From the NCBI RefSeq assembly GCF_024362525.1, contig NZ_CP101458.1:992001-1056000 (forward strand): a stretch of DNA of 64,000 nucleotides, written 5' to 3'. Shown here piece after piece: positions 34,244 through 44,059 of this stretch. The notes beneath the pieces are model-generated. The model searched no databases. It was not told where the DNA came from and saw nothing but the letters and a program-made list of their open reading frames with translations. A program made the translations under genes and the position numbers. The DNA is from Natrononativus amylolyticus. Lineage in GTDB: Archaea; Halobacteriota; Halobacteria; Halobacteriales; Natrialbaceae. Within the stretch, counting starts at the first letter, position 1. Each line of letters opens with the position of its first letter.

Positions 34244-34813
34244 ATGGCCGACGAGCACACGCTGTTCGAACTCGAGGCGACGCACGACCGAGCGGAACTG
34301 GCGGCCCTTCTCGCGGAGCTGTCGACGGCGCTCGAGACCGGCCGTCCCGCCCGTCTCGCCGTCGACGACCGGACTGCGTCGATCTCGTTTCCCGACCGGA
34401 TCGAGGTCGACCTCGAGGCCGAAACGACCGCGGGCTCGCCGGGGGAGACCGAACTCGAACTCGAACTCGAGTGGGCGGAGCCGGCGGCCGACTCGAGCGT
34501 CCGGGTCGACGAGGGGCCCGGCGTCGACGAGTCGGCGGAGACGGCTGACGCGACGCCGGATGCGGCCGCTGCAGCGATGCCGGCCGAGTCGACGACCGCG
34601 GGGCGGGAAGCGCGAGCGAGCGGCGAGCGAACGGCGCGGTTCGAGGTGTACCGCGACCGGGCCGAGGAGTGGCGCTGGCGACTCGTTCACTGGAACGGTA
34701 ACATCGTCGCCGACAGCGGTGAGGGGTACGTCTCGCGGTACAACGCGACGCGGGCCGCCAGGAGCGTTAGCAAGAGCGCAGCCACGGCGCGGATCGAACA
34801 GGTCGAGGAGTGA
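34244..34813 (+). CDS. Amphi-Trp domain protein fused to an HVO_2922/DUF1508 (YegP-type) domain
   Basis: 189 residues. The N-terminus (~1-80: MADEHTLFELEATHDRAELAALL, SISFPDRIEVDLEAE, ELELELEWAE) is the amphi-Trp repeat domain. A ~50-residue Asp/Ala/Glu-rich linker follows, then a YegP-like unit (FEVYRDRAEEWRWRLVHWNGNIVADSGEGYVSRYNATRAARSV, ~134-176) as in HVO_2922. Two known haloarchaeal modules in one chain; the DUF1508 module is stress-associated in bacteria. Function not established. Confidence 0.78.
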   Translation: MADEHTLFELEATHDRAELAALLAELSTALETGRPARLAVDDRTASISFPDRIEVDLEAETTAGSPGETELELELEWAEPAADSSVRVDEGPGVDESAETADATPDAAAAAMPAESTTAGREARASGERTARFEVYRDRAEEWRWRLVHWNGNIVADSGEGYVSRYNATRAARSVSKSAATARIEQVEE

Positions 34814-34837
34814 TCGACCCCTCGAGGGGGCACCCGC

Positions 34838-35548
34838 TCACCCTCGAAAATCGCCGACGTCGGCCGACCAGTCGTACTCGTCGTACTCGAGTGAGGGCGT
34901 GACTCCCTCGGGAACGGCCCCGTAGCGCTCGAGGAAGTCGACGATACCGCGTTTGCCGCCGAAGTCGCCCCGATACCAGAGGAACAATCGGGGAACCGTC
35001 GCGACCTCGGTCAACGGATCGTAGGAGACGTTCTCCTCTAGGTACCACTCGATCGCGACGTCGAGTTCTGCCTCGACGTCCTGGGGGCTGTAGACTGCGA
35101 TCGGCGGACAGCTCTCGGACCCACAGCTCAGCGCGAAGTGGATCCGGGGGTCGGCGCGCTCGAGGCGGAACGCCCGCTCGAACGAGGAGGGGAACGGTCG
35201 CGGCAGGTATCCCATCCCCCAGGGGTGTTTCGAACTCCGAAGCATGCCGTGTTCGATGTCGTCGAGGCTCAGCCAGACACCGGCGATGGGGATCCGATCC
35301 CTGGCGAAGAACTTCCACCTGTCCAGAACCCCGCCCTCGAGGGGCGTCGCCTCGAGGAGCAGTTGGGCGTAGGCGTTGTAGCAGTTGAGCCAGAACGACA
35401 GCCGCTGGGCGTGCCCCGACAGCGCCCGCGTTAGTTGGGGGCGATCGAACGCTGCAAGGTACTCTCGCAACTCGGTTGTAGCACCCTCCGTTTTGACCGT
35501 ATAGAGGAGATCAGCGGAAACCGAGAGGGGGTCGAGTTGCGTCGACAT
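34838..35548 (-). CDS. DUF547 domain-containing protein
   Basis: 236 residues. The DUF547 core is visible: LSFWLNCYNAYAQLLL, WKFFARDRIPIAGVWLSLDDIEHGML, DPRIHFALSCGSESCPPIAVYSP and LFLWYRGDFG. The Cys-His-Ser-rich core (HFALSCGSESCPP) recalls a papain-like/transglutaminase fold, but no activity is proven. No signal peptide, so cytoplasmic. Convergent with the amphi-Trp gene and divergent from the AI-2E gene. Confidence 0.82.
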   Translation of the reverse strand: MSTQLDPLSVSADLLYTVKTEGATTELREYLAAFDRPQLTRALSGHAQRLSFWLNCYNAYAQLLLEATPLEGGVLDRWKFFARDRIPIAGVWLSLDDIEHGMLRSSKHPWGMGYLPRPFPSSFERAFRLERADPRIHFALSCGSESCPPIAVYSPQDVEAELDVAIEWYLEENVSYDPLTEVATVPRLFLWYRGDFGGKRGIVDFLERYGAVPEGVTPSLEYDEYDWSADVGDFRG

Positions 35549-35649
35549 TCAGTGGGCTACTTGGCGAACCAGTGACTTGAACCCGTGGGACGGCTGAACC
35601 GACTGTCGTCGCCGGAAACAGATCGGTCCGTCTCACGCAACGTCCGGAC

Positions 35650-35656
35650 TTATACG
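35650..35656 (+). promoter_or_regulatory. TATA box of the AI-2E-family gene
   Basis: TTATACG lies 22-28 bases before the ATG at 35678, supporting the shorter start and a leaderless transcript. Confidence 0.55.
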
Positions 35657-35677
35657 GCGATCCGTCGAACAGCGTGT

Positions 35678-36700
35678 ATGAATCTCAGCAAAGGGTACCT
35701 CCTCGTTCTGGTAGGGCTCTTCGCCGTTCTCTCGCTGTTGCTGGTCCTCCCTTTTCTCCAGTACGTCCTCGCGGCGGTGTTGCTCGCCTACATCCTCTTT
35801 CCGCTCCACAGGCGGCTGGCTCCCCGCACCTCGCCGACGATCTCGGCGTTCGCCATGGTGGTGCTGGCGATCGCCGGCTTCCTGATCCCCTTCGTCGTGG
35901 TTATCGCCGTTATCGCCGAGGACGCCGTCCAGTTGCTCCAGGAGTTCGACGCCGACGCGATCGGACTCGCCGACATAGAGAGTCAACTCGAGGAGCGCAC
36001 CGGCCTCGAGGTCGATCTCGCGTCGACGGCCGCCGACGCCGGCCAGGAGGCGGGCATGTTCGTCCTCGAGCGGACGACCGAGATCGTGAGCACGCTCACC
36101 CACGTTCTGATCGGCCTCGGACTCGCGCTGTTCCTCATCTACTACCTGCTCAAGGACGGGAGGGAGCTGATGGGGTGGATCAGGGAGACGACGCCGCTTC
36201 CGTCGGACGTTCAGGACGACCTGTACGGCGAACTCGACGAGGTGACGCGGGCGGTCCTGCTGGGGCACGTGCTGATCGCGATCATCGAGGGCGTCATCGC
36301 GGGGTTGGGACTGTTCGCGACCGGCATCCCGAACGCCGCCTTCTGGACGTTCATCATGATCATCCTGTCGCTGGTGCCGCTGATCGGGGCGTTCCTCGTG
36401 TGGGGTCCCGCGGTCGTCTACCTCTTCGTGACCGGCGAACCCGTGCTCGCAGTGGCGCTGTTCGTCTACAGCGCGGTCGTCGTCGGCGTCGCAGACGACT
36501 ACCTGCGTCCGATCGTCGTCGACCGCTACGCTGAACTCAGTCCCGCAGTGATCATCCTCGGGGTTCTCGGCGGCATCTACGCCTTCGGCATCATGGGGCT
36601 GTTCTTCGGTCCCGTCGTCCTCGGTGCGTTCAAGGCCGTCCTCTCGGTCGTCGACGACCATTACCACCGGCTCGAGGACGGCTCGGATGCCGCCGGCTGA
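35678..36700 (+). CDS. AI-2E family transporter
   Basis: 340 residues with about eight helices: VLVGLFAVLSLLLVLPFLQYVLAAVLLAYILFPL, ISAFAMVVLAIAGFLIPFVVVI, a large loop (~95-150), VLIGLGLALFLIYYLLKDG, then VLIAIIEGVIAGLGLFATGIPNAAFWTFIMIILSLVPLIGAFLVWGP and FGIMGLFFGPVVLGA. The GIPNAAFW and SLVPLIGAFLVWGP blocks are characteristic of the AI-2E exporter family (PerM/YdiK-like). Its substrate in archaea is unknown; some members are Na+/H+ antiporters. Start from the TATA position. Confidence 0.85.
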   Translation: MNLSKGYLLVLVGLFAVLSLLLVLPFLQYVLAAVLLAYILFPLHRRLAPRTSPTISAFAMVVLAIAGFLIPFVVVIAVIAEDAVQLLQEFDADAIGLADIESQLEERTGLEVDLASTAADAGQEAGMFVLERTTEIVSTLTHVLIGLGLALFLIYYLLKDGRELMGWIRETTPLPSDVQDDLYGELDEVTRAVLLGHVLIAIIEGVIAGLGLFATGIPNAAFWTFIMIILSLVPLIGAFLVWGPAVVYLFVTGEPVLAVALFVYSAVVVGVADDYLRPIVVDRYAELSPAVIILGVLGGIYAFGIMGLFFGPVVLGAFKAVLSVVDDHYHRLEDGSDAAG

Positions 36701-36773
36701 ACGCCGAAGCCGGTTCGCTCCGCGGCGGAATCCGTCGCGCTTTTCCCGACCGGGCCCCACGAAACGGTAGGCG

Positions 36774-38027
36774 ATGGCCCGGTATCACATCGAAACCTAC
36801 GGCTGTACGTCGAACCGCGGCGAGAGCCGCGAGATCGAGCGACGGCTCCGTGACGCTGGCCACTACCGGGTCGACGGTCCCCAGGAGGCGGACGTGGCGA
36901 TTCTCAACACCTGCACCGTCGTCGAGAAGACCGAACGGAACATGCTCCGTCGGGCCGAGGAGCTGAGCGAGGAGACCGCGGACCTGTACGTCACCGGCTG
37001 TATGGCCCTCGCCCAGGGTGAGGAGTTCGCGGCCGCCGACGTGGACGCCGAGGTGCTCCACTGGGACGAGGTTCCGGAAGCGGTGACGAACGGCGAGTGT
37101 CCGACGACGACGCCCGACGCCCGGCCGGTGCTCGACGGCGTCGTCGGCATCCTCCCCATCGCGCGGGGCTGTATGTCCGACTGCTCGTACTGCATCACGA
37201 AACACGCCACGGGGAAGATCGACTCCCCGCCGGTCGAAGAAAACGTCGAGAAGGCCCGAGCGCTCGTCCACGCCGGCGCGAAGGAGATCCGCATCACCGG
37301 CCAGGACACCGGCGTCTACGGCTGGGAGCAGGGCGAGCGGAAGCTGCCGGAACTGCTCGAGCGCATCTGCGCCATCGACGGCGAGTTCCGCGTGCGGGTT
37401 GGGATGGCGAACCCGAAGGGCGTCCACGGCATCCGCGAGGAGCTAGCGCGGGTGTTCGCGGAAAACGAGAAGCTGTACGACTTCCTCCACGCCCCCGTCC
37501 AGTCCGGTTCGGACGACGTGCTCGGGGACATGCGCCGCCAGCACCAGGTGAGCGAGTACCTCGAGGTGATCGAAACCTTCGATGCAGCCCTCGAGTACTG
37601 GACGCTGTCGACGGACTTCATCGTCGGCTTTCCCACCGAAACCGACCACGACCACGCCCAGTCGATGGCCCTGCTCCGTGAAACGCGCCCGGAGAAGCTC
37701 AACGTTACCCGCTTCTCGAAGCGGCCGGGCACCGACGCGGCGAAGATGAAGGGCCTCGGCGGGACGATCAAGAAGGAGCGCTCGCGGGAGATGAGCGAAC
37801 TCAAGCGCGAGATCGTCGGTCAGGCGTACGCCGAGATGGTCGGCGACGTTCGGGAACACTGTCTGGTAGTCGAGGAGGGAACCGCCGACTCCGTGAAGTG
37901 CCGGGACTCGGCCTACCGCCAGATTATCGTCCGGAACGCGAGCGAGCACGGCCTCGAGCCGGGCGAGTTCGTCGATTGCGAGGTCACGGCTCACGAGACG
38001 ATGTACGCCTTCGGCGAGCCGGTCTGA
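36774..38027 (+). CDS. tRNA t6A37 methylthiotransferase (MtaB/CDKAL1 type, radical SAM)
   Basis: 417 residues. Methylthiotransferase N-domain cysteines are C11 (TYGCTSNRGES), C47 (NTCTV) and C76 (TGCMA). The radical-SAM cluster is C133-x3-C137-x2-C140 (RGCMSDCSYC). The C-terminal TRAM-like domain has VVEEGTADSVKCRDSAYRQIIV. It adds a methylthio group to threonylcarbamoyl-A37 in ANN-decoding tRNAs. The ATG at 36774 follows the transporter by 73 bases. Confidence 0.92.
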   Translation: MARYHIETYGCTSNRGESREIERRLRDAGHYRVDGPQEADVAILNTCTVVEKTERNMLRRAEELSEETADLYVTGCMALAQGEEFAAADVDAEVLHWDEVPEAVTNGECPTTTPDARPVLDGVVGILPIARGCMSDCSYCITKHATGKIDSPPVEENVEKARALVHAGAKEIRITGQDTGVYGWEQGERKLPELLERICAIDGEFRVRVGMANPKGVHGIREELARVFAENEKLYDFLHAPVQSGSDDVLGDMRRQHQVSEYLEVIETFDAALEYWTLSTDFIVGFPTETDHDHAQSMALLRETRPEKLNVTRFSKRPGTDAAKMKGLGGTIKKERSREMSELKREIVGQAYAEMVGDVREHCLVVEEGTADSVKCRDSAYRQIIVRNASEHGLEPGEFVDCEVTAHETMYAFGEPV

Positions 38028-38038
38028 TCCGAACGCGA

Positions 38039-38902
38039 TCACCGCACCGGACCGTCCTCGGTGCGCGGAATTACCTCGAGTCCGCCCCGCAGTTCCTGTG
38101 TCGCGGGTGCACCGAGATCGATCCCGCGCTCGTCGAATCGCTCGAGAACCCGGCGGGCGTATGCGGAACGAATTTTCGCGAACGACTGTCTGCTCGGGTC
38201 TGCGATCCAGAATCTGGCCGAGAGACGAATCGCCCCCTCGAGATCCGTGACGAACACCTGCGGCTCCGGCTCCTCGAGGATGTCGGGATGGGCGGCCGCG
38301 ACGTCCGCCAGTACGCGGACGGCAGTCTCGAGATCGTCGTCGTAGTCGATTTCGACCGGGACCTCGAGACGGATGTGGTCGTTCAACACGGCGTTCGTGA
38401 CGGCCGTCGTGGTCAACGTCGAGTTAGGGACCATCACGACTTCGTTGTCGAAGGTCCGAACGCGAGTGGTCCGAAAGCTGATGTCCTCGATGATCCCCTC
38501 CTGGTCGTCCCACCGGATCCAGTCGCCGATGTTGTACTTCGGATCGGTGACGATGAAGGCGCCGCTGACGACGTTTCCGACGACGTTCTGGGCGGCGAAC
38601 CCGAGCGCCACCGTCAGCGCGGCGACGATGATCGCCGAGCGCTGGAGCAGGTAGTCGAACTCGGCCACCGACAGCGCGATCAGGGCCGCGAGGACCACGA
38701 CACCGATGGCGACCGCCTGCTGAAGTCCGCGCCGGAGCGTCGGGTCGGTGCCCCGGACGTCCATCACCCACTGTGCGAGCGGCTCGAGGAGGTAGCGCCC
38801 GGCGAGGTAGACGAGGACGAACGTGACGACGAGAACCGTCAGACTCTCGAGTATCGCGGCGTACTCGACCAGCAACTCCTCGAGACGGGCTGTGACCGGC
38901 AT
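38039..38902 (-). CDS. MscS-family mechanosensitive ion channel
   Basis: 287 residues. Helices: LTVLVVTFVLVYLAGRYLLEPL, VAIGVVVLAALIALSVAEFDYLL, IIVAALTVALGFAAQNVVGNVVSGAFI (the last with the pore-lining MscS TM3, AAQNVVGNVVSG). The beta domain follows (DPKYNIGDWIRWDDQEGIIEDISFRTTRVRTFDNEVVMVPNSTLTT). It protects the cell from hypo-osmotic shock. The Met at 38902 (MPVTARLEE) is chosen over MVAPVMP at 38917. Convergent with the methylthiotransferase gene, 11 bases apart. Confidence 0.9.
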   Translation of the reverse strand: MPVTARLEELLVEYAAILESLTVLVVTFVLVYLAGRYLLEPLAQWVMDVRGTDPTLRRGLQQAVAIGVVVLAALIALSVAEFDYLLQRSAIIVAALTVALGFAAQNVVGNVVSGAFIVTDPKYNIGDWIRWDDQEGIIEDISFRTTRVRTFDNEVVMVPNSTLTTTAVTNAVLNDHIRLEVPVEIDYDDDLETAVRVLADVAAAHPDILEEPEPQVFVTDLEGAIRLSARFWIADPSRQSFAKIRSAYARRVLERFDERGIDLGAPATQELRGGLEVIPRTEDGPVR

Positions 38903-38988
38903 CACCGGGGCTACCACCCAGAATCGTACAAAAGTTCACCCGGCAGGCGCGTCGAAGCGGCGACCCCGCGAGCGGGTGAGGGGAGCGA

Positions 38989-39537
38989 TCACGGGGCGTC
39001 GAACCGGACCGAACTTCGGTCGTCCGGAACGGTGGCTCCCTCCTGTGCGGCGAACGCCTCGTGTAACTGGTCGTAGGTCTCCTCGAGCGCCTCGACGATC
39101 ACCGTCGTGTCGCTGACGATGGGCATGAAGTTCGTGTCGCCCTGCCAGCGCGGGACGACGTGGGTATGGAGGTGGTCGTCGATCGAGCCGCCCGCGGCAC
39201 CACCGCCGAGGTTCAACCCTGCGTTGAATCCCGCGGGCTCGAATGCGGCCTCGAGCGCCTCGAGGGTCCGCTGTTTCAGCCGTGCGTGACCCAACAGTTC
39301 CTCGTCGGTCAGGTCGGTGTAGTCGCCCGTGTGGTGGAAGGGGATCACCATGGCGTGGCCAGGGTTGTACGGTGCGTTGTTCAGCAGGACGAAGGCGTGG
39401 TCGTTTCGGGCGACCAGCAGGTTCTCTCGGTCGTTCTCCCAGTTCGGAAGCTCACAGAAGACGCACTCCTCGACCTTCGGATTCTTCTTCTCGCGCCTGA
39501 TCCACTCGATGCGCCACGGGGCGAACACCTGCTCCAT
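38989..39537 (-). CDS. HIT family hydrolase
   Basis: 182 residues. The histidine triad is His122-Leu-His124-Thr-His126 (DHLHTHVVPRW). CVFCEL (Cys25, Cys28) with a late His forms the zinc site of Ap4A-phosphorylase-like HIT proteins. NPGHAMVIPFHH and GLNLGGGAAGGSIDDH are typical. It hydrolyses nucleotide conjugates such as Ap4A. The start at 39537 (MEQVFAPWRIEW) is the classical one; frame Mets above it run into intergenic DNA. Confidence 0.9.
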   Translation of the reverse strand: MEQVFAPWRIEWIRREKKNPKVEECVFCELPNWENDRENLLVARNDHAFVLLNNAPYNPGHAMVIPFHHTGDYTDLTDEELLGHARLKQRTLEALEAAFEPAGFNAGLNLGGGAAGGSIDDHLHTHVVPRWQGDTNFMPIVSDTTVIVEALEETYDQLHEAFAAQEGATVPDDRSSVRFDAP

Positions 39538-39647
39538 ACCGGATGGACTCGAGGGGACCTCAAAAGCGTGTGTACTCGAGCCCTCGTACTCCCCTTCAGA
39601 GCCGCCGATCCGTGCACTCGCGTCCCTCGGTGAATAAATGAAGGGTA

Positions 39648-39655
39648 GATTTAAG
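39648..39655 (+). promoter_or_regulatory. TATA box of the zinc-ribbon gene at 39682
   Basis: GATTTAAG lies 27-34 bases before the ATG at 39682. Confidence 0.6.
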
Positions 39656-39681
39656 GTACTGATAGAAAGAATGTATCGGCA

Positions 39682-39882
39682 ATGGCAACAACCGACAACT
39701 CGTTCAACGGCCTCACAGAACGCTGTGAGGAGTGCGACCTCGACACCCTCCACGAGGTGACGGTGCAGATCCGAACCGAGAGCGTAAAAGAGGAGAACGC
39801 ACAGTTCTCCCGGGAGCCCTACCGCGTCGCCGAGTGCCAGCGCTGTGGCACCCGGCACAGCCAGCGGATGAACAACGCCTGA
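39682..39882 (+). CDS. Small zinc-ribbon protein
   Basis: 66 residues with two CxxC knuckles, Cys15-x2-Cys18 (CEECD) and Cys52-x2-Cys55 (CQRCG), forming a zinc ribbon. The middle is basic and acidic mixed (VQIRTESVKEENAQFSREPYR). It resembles haloarchaeal miniproteins (DUF7835-like, from memory) and could bind nucleic acid or protein. Its strong TATA box and short leader suggest high expression. Function unknown. Confidence 0.78.
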   Translation: MATTDNSFNGLTERCEECDLDTLHEVTVQIRTESVKEENAQFSREPYRVAECQRCGTRHSQRMNNA

Positions 39883-39943
39883 GCGGACGAACCTCGCGCG
39901 CTTCGAAACCGGCCCACCGAGGGCTCACTGTTTGTCCCCGCGG

Positions 39944-40840
39944 TCAGGCGGTCGTCACTTCACAGCCGTCGGGGGTGACGATGACGGTGTGTTCTTTCTG
40001 GCTCACGAGGAAGCCGTCGCCCTCCTTGAGCACCGGGTAGCCGTGGACGATGTTCTGGCGTTTGAGCCGGCGCAGCGCCACCTCCGGGCGGTCGGTCTCG
40101 AGCCAGCGGGTCGCGAACGGTAGCGTGCGAAATTCCTCGGTGATCTGAGAGAGCGCCTCCCGAGCCTGCCGGTTGCGGACCGACCCCTCGCGCTCGAGGG
40201 AGTAGATCTCCTCGCTGGCGCCCTCGGTGACCTTGCCGCCGCCGTCGGTCGCGAACGGCTCGATGGCGACCACGTCGCCGACCTCGAGGGTCGTCCCCTG
40301 CGAGACGGCCCGGTTCGGGATGTTCGGGCTCGTGTGCTGTTCCCAGTGTCCCAGTCCGTGACCCGTGAGGTTGACGACGGGGTTGAAGCCGTATCCCTTG
40401 ATCACGTCCTCGATCTCCGCGCCGATGTCGCCGGTGTCGACGCCGGGTTCGATGACGTCGATCGCGGCCTCGAGGGCCTGTTCGGGCGCCTCCGCGAGCT
40501 CCGGGTTACCCGAGAGGTCGACCGTGATCGCGGTGTCGGCGAGCCAGCCGTCGATGTGGACGCCGATGTCCAAGTTGATCATCTCCTCGCCGAACGTCGA
40601 CTCGTCGTCGATCGACGGCGTCGCGTGGGCGGCCTCCTCGTCGATCGAGATGTTGACCGGAAACGCGGGTTTACCGCCGAGTTCCCGGATGCGGTCTTCG
40701 GCGTACTCGGCGACCTCGAGGTGGCTCGCGCCGACCTCGACGCGATCGGCCGTCTCCTCGCGGACCTGTGCGAGGATCGCCCCCGCCTCGCGGTGTTTCT
40801 CGTACTTCTCTGCCTCGAGGTCGACCTCGGTGTCAGCCAT
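39944..40840 (-). CDS. map: Methionine aminopeptidase, type II
   Basis: 298 residues. Removes the N-terminal Met from nascent proteins. Dinuclear metal ligands: Asp91 and Asp102 (LDIGVHIDGWLADTA), His161 (TGHGLGHWEQH), Glu194 (VAIEPFA) and a late Glu. His72 (EAAHATPS) is the family substrate residue. The C-terminal ~60-residue helical insertion (REALSQITEEFRTLPFATRW) marks type II. The start is the sole upstream Met (MADTEVDLEA). Confidence 0.93.
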   Translation of the reverse strand: MADTEVDLEAEKYEKHREAGAILAQVREETADRVEVGASHLEVAEYAEDRIRELGGKPAFPVNISIDEEAAHATPSIDDESTFGEEMINLDIGVHIDGWLADTAITVDLSGNPELAEAPEQALEAAIDVIEPGVDTGDIGAEIEDVIKGYGFNPVVNLTGHGLGHWEQHTSPNIPNRAVSQGTTLEVGDVVAIEPFATDGGGKVTEGASEEIYSLEREGSVRNRQAREALSQITEEFRTLPFATRWLETDRPEVALRRLKRQNIVHGYPVLKEGDGFLVSQKEHTVIVTPDGCEVTTA

Positions 40841-40927
40841 ACCGCGGGGTTCTCCCGGTCGATAAAAAGAGGTTGCGCCTCCGGTCGCTCGAGTCGTTCG
40901 GCGGTCCTCCGTCAGAATCGGACGACG

Positions 40928-41050
40928 CTAGCGGTCGCCCTCGGGTGCAGTCCACGCGCACTCGGGGCAGGCGTCGACGCCCTGAACGTTCGAGAGCGTT
41001 TCGCGGCAGTTCGGGCACCGTCGTTCGGGATGCTGCGGCTGTCTGAGCAT
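40928..41050 (-). CDS. CPxC zinc-finger microprotein (40 aa)
   Basis: Reads [19 protein letters not shown]...[15 protein letters not shown] to a TAG at 40928-40930. Two CPxC knuckles (Cys12/15 and Cys28/31) would hold one zinc. Haloarchaea have a well-known class of such microproteins acting in metabolism and swarming. The TATA-like TTTATTAT on the minus strand at 41072-41079 sits at the leaderless distance. It is too short for most gene finders. Confidence 0.72.
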   Translation of the reverse strand: MLRQPQHPERRCPNCRETLSNVQGVDACPECAWTAPEGDR

Positions 41051-41071
41051 GGGCAGTCATTGGGTTCGACG

Positions 41072-41079
41072 ATAATAAA
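41072..41079 (-). promoter_or_regulatory. TATA box of the zinc-finger microprotein gene
   Basis: ATAATAAA on the plus strand reads TTTATTAT on the minus strand, 22-29 bases before the ATG at 41050. This supports the microprotein. Confidence 0.55.
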
Positions 41080-41396
41080 TCACTACCACGACGATCGTCG
41101 AAACACCGCGGGTCGCCTGCTCGAGTCACAGCGACGCCGCTCCCGGCCTCGAGCGGGATCGTTACCAGAGAAACGAGTCGTAGAGTTCGCAAACGGCGTG
41201 AAACGGCTGGCGAGGTTTATACGGCTCTCGGCTCTCTGTTGAGTCGGCGTGAGAGACGCCACTGCTGAGCGATCCGAGCACGGCGCCACCGAACGCCATC
41301 CGCCCACGGCGGGGCAACGATAGCACACCGGTACGAGCCGCGAGAGCGAGCGACGCGGCGGGTGCTCTCGCGGTTCGTTTCGGACGAGCGTCGACG
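41080..41396. other. Intergenic region with an orphan plus-strand promoter
   Basis: About 320 bases without a believable protein gene. A perfect TATA-like TTTATACGG lies at 41217-41225; the transcript would start near 41245, at a 5-bp hairpin GGCGT (41246-41250) / ACGCC (41256-41260), and run into the asparaginase 3' end on the other strand. A small RNA is possible. I see no tRNA-like arms. Confidence 0.35.
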
Positions 41397-42311
41397 CTAC
41401 TTCTCGGCGCGAGCGGTCTGCATCATCGCGCTGTTGTACGACGAGCCGAGCGTCCCGCGGGCGTCGATCGCGATGACGCCCGCCGTCGAGCCGGTCAGCT
41501 CCGCGAACTCCTCGATCGCGAGATCCGTCGCCGCCTGCGCGGAGAGGCCGCGTTCGACGTGGCGGGCGACGCGCCTCGAGAGCGTGACGCGGGCGATGTC
41601 CTCGCCGGCGCCGGTCGCGCTGACGCCGGCGGCCGGCGAGCAGTAGTAGCCCGAGCCGACCTGCGGGACGTCGCCGACGCGGCCGGCCAGCGCGAGCCAG
41701 CGGCCGCCGGTCGAGGTCGCCGCAGCAAGCGCCTCGCCGTCGAACGCGACGGCGCCGACCGTGTCGTGATCCATTTCGTCGCCGACGCCCGGCGTCGCGG
41801 CCGATTCCCCGGAACGGCCGCCCGGGTCCGTTCGCCCGAACTCCTCGCGGATCCACTCGAGTTGGCTCCGGGGGCCGCCCGCCGGCGGCTCCAGGGCGTC
41901 CCACTTCTCGCGGGTTCGTTCCGACCAGAGGTCGACGTCCGTCTCGACCCCGTAACTTTCGGCGAGCGCGACCGCGCGTTCGCCCGCGAGGAACACGTGC
42001 GGCGTCTCCTCCATGACGACGCGCGCCGCGCTGACCGCGTGCTCGACGCCCGGCATCGAACAGACCGCGCCGACCGACCGGTCGTCGGTCATGATTCCCG
42101 CGTCCGTTCGGATCACGCCGTCACTCTGAACCGCTCCGCCGACGCCCGCGTTGAACCGGGGCGAGGACTCGAGTACCGTGACCGCGGCCTCGACGGCGTC
42201 GACCGGGGTCGATTCGCCCGCGCCGACGTTCGCGGCCTCCTCGAGCACGTCCAGTCTTGCCTCCGGCTCCTCGGGCTCGCCACCGGCACCGCCGTGAACG
42301 ATTACCTGCAT
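41397..42311 (-). CDS. Isoaspartyl peptidase/L-asparaginase (Ntn hydrolase)
   Basis: 304 residues. Motifs: VHGGAG (5-10), SSPRFNAGVGGAVQSDG (49-65), and the autocleavage/nucleophile Thr184 in MDHDTVGAVAF, then STGGRWLALAGRVGD and GEDIARVTLSRRVA. It self-cleaves between Asp183 and Thr184 and hydrolyses asparagine or isoaspartyl peptides. The ~30-residue segment before Thr184 (DPGGRSGESAATPG) is a flexible loop as in family members. The ATG at 42311 is the classical MQVIVHGGAG start. Confidence 0.9.
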   Translation of the reverse strand: MQVIVHGGAGGEPEEPEARLDVLEEAANVGAGESTPVDAVEAAVTVLESSPRFNAGVGGAVQSDGVIRTDAGIMTDDRSVGAVCSMPGVEHAVSAARVVMEETPHVFLAGERAVALAESYGVETDVDLWSERTREKWDALEPPAGGPRSQLEWIREEFGRTDPGGRSGESAATPGVGDEMDHDTVGAVAFDGEALAAATSTGGRWLALAGRVGDVPQVGSGYYCSPAAGVSATGAGEDIARVTLSRRVARHVERGLSAQAATDLAIEEFAELTGSTAGVIAIDARGTLGSSYNSAMMQTARAEK

Positions 42312-42419
42312 GAGAGACGGCTTCTCCCGGGCCGGGATAATCGTCCCGGTTCGACTCGAGACCCGCGACGGTGGCAAACCCCTACACTTACCACGCGGGG
42401 TTGTGTACCGGTGACGACG

Positions 42420-42677
42420 ATGACGCCGGTCGTCCTGCTCGCGGGATTCTGCGCGATCATGGCAGCGGTCGCCGTCTCTCGAGTCCTCCTCGCCGACGGG
42501 GAGACGATCGACGCCGGAACCGCGCTGGTCGTCGTCGCGGTCGCCGTCCTCACGCTCGCCTGGGCGACCGTGAGCACCGGCGTCACCGGCTCGCCCGTTC
42601 TCATCGCGTCCGCCCTCGGCGCCCTCGCGCTGGTCGTCGGCTGTGCCGGCATCGTCCTGATCGCTCGAGGTTGGTGA
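42420..42677 (+). CDS. Small three-helix membrane protein
   Basis: 85 residues: MTPVVLLAGFCAIMAAVAVSRVLL, ALVVVAVAVLTLAWATVST and PVLIASALGALALVVGCAGIVLIARGW. No charged or catalytic motif. A GTG at 42411 could add three residues (VTT). It lies between the divergent asparaginase and the icd gene and looks like the haloarchaeal DUF7521-type minimembrane proteins. Function unknown. Confidence 0.6.
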   Translation: MTPVVLLAGFCAIMAAVAVSRVLLADGETIDAGTALVVVAVAVLTLAWATVSTGVTGSPVLIASALGALALVVGCAGIVLIARGW

Positions 42678-42758
42678 CCGTCGTCTCGAGCGCCGAAACC
42701 GCCGGAAGCACGGTCGGGGACGGCAATATATGCCACCACCGGACGGAAATGAGAGCCC

Positions 42759-42766
42759 TTTTAGGC
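42759..42766 (+). promoter_or_regulatory. TATA-like element of icd
   Basis: CTTTTAGG lies 25-32 bases before the icd ATG. A second AT-rich site AATATATG at 42725-42732 would give a leader of about 37 bases. Confidence 0.5.
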
Positions 42767-42790
42767 CCCACTGAGAACCCTACAGACGAG

Positions 42791-44059
<1,269 letters not shown>

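Noticed and set aside
34598-34642. Third copy of the double-hairpin element in the amphi-Trp linker
   Set aside because: Words such as GGAAGCGCGAGCGAGCGG are similar, but the stems do not close cleanly, so it is left as low-complexity linker.
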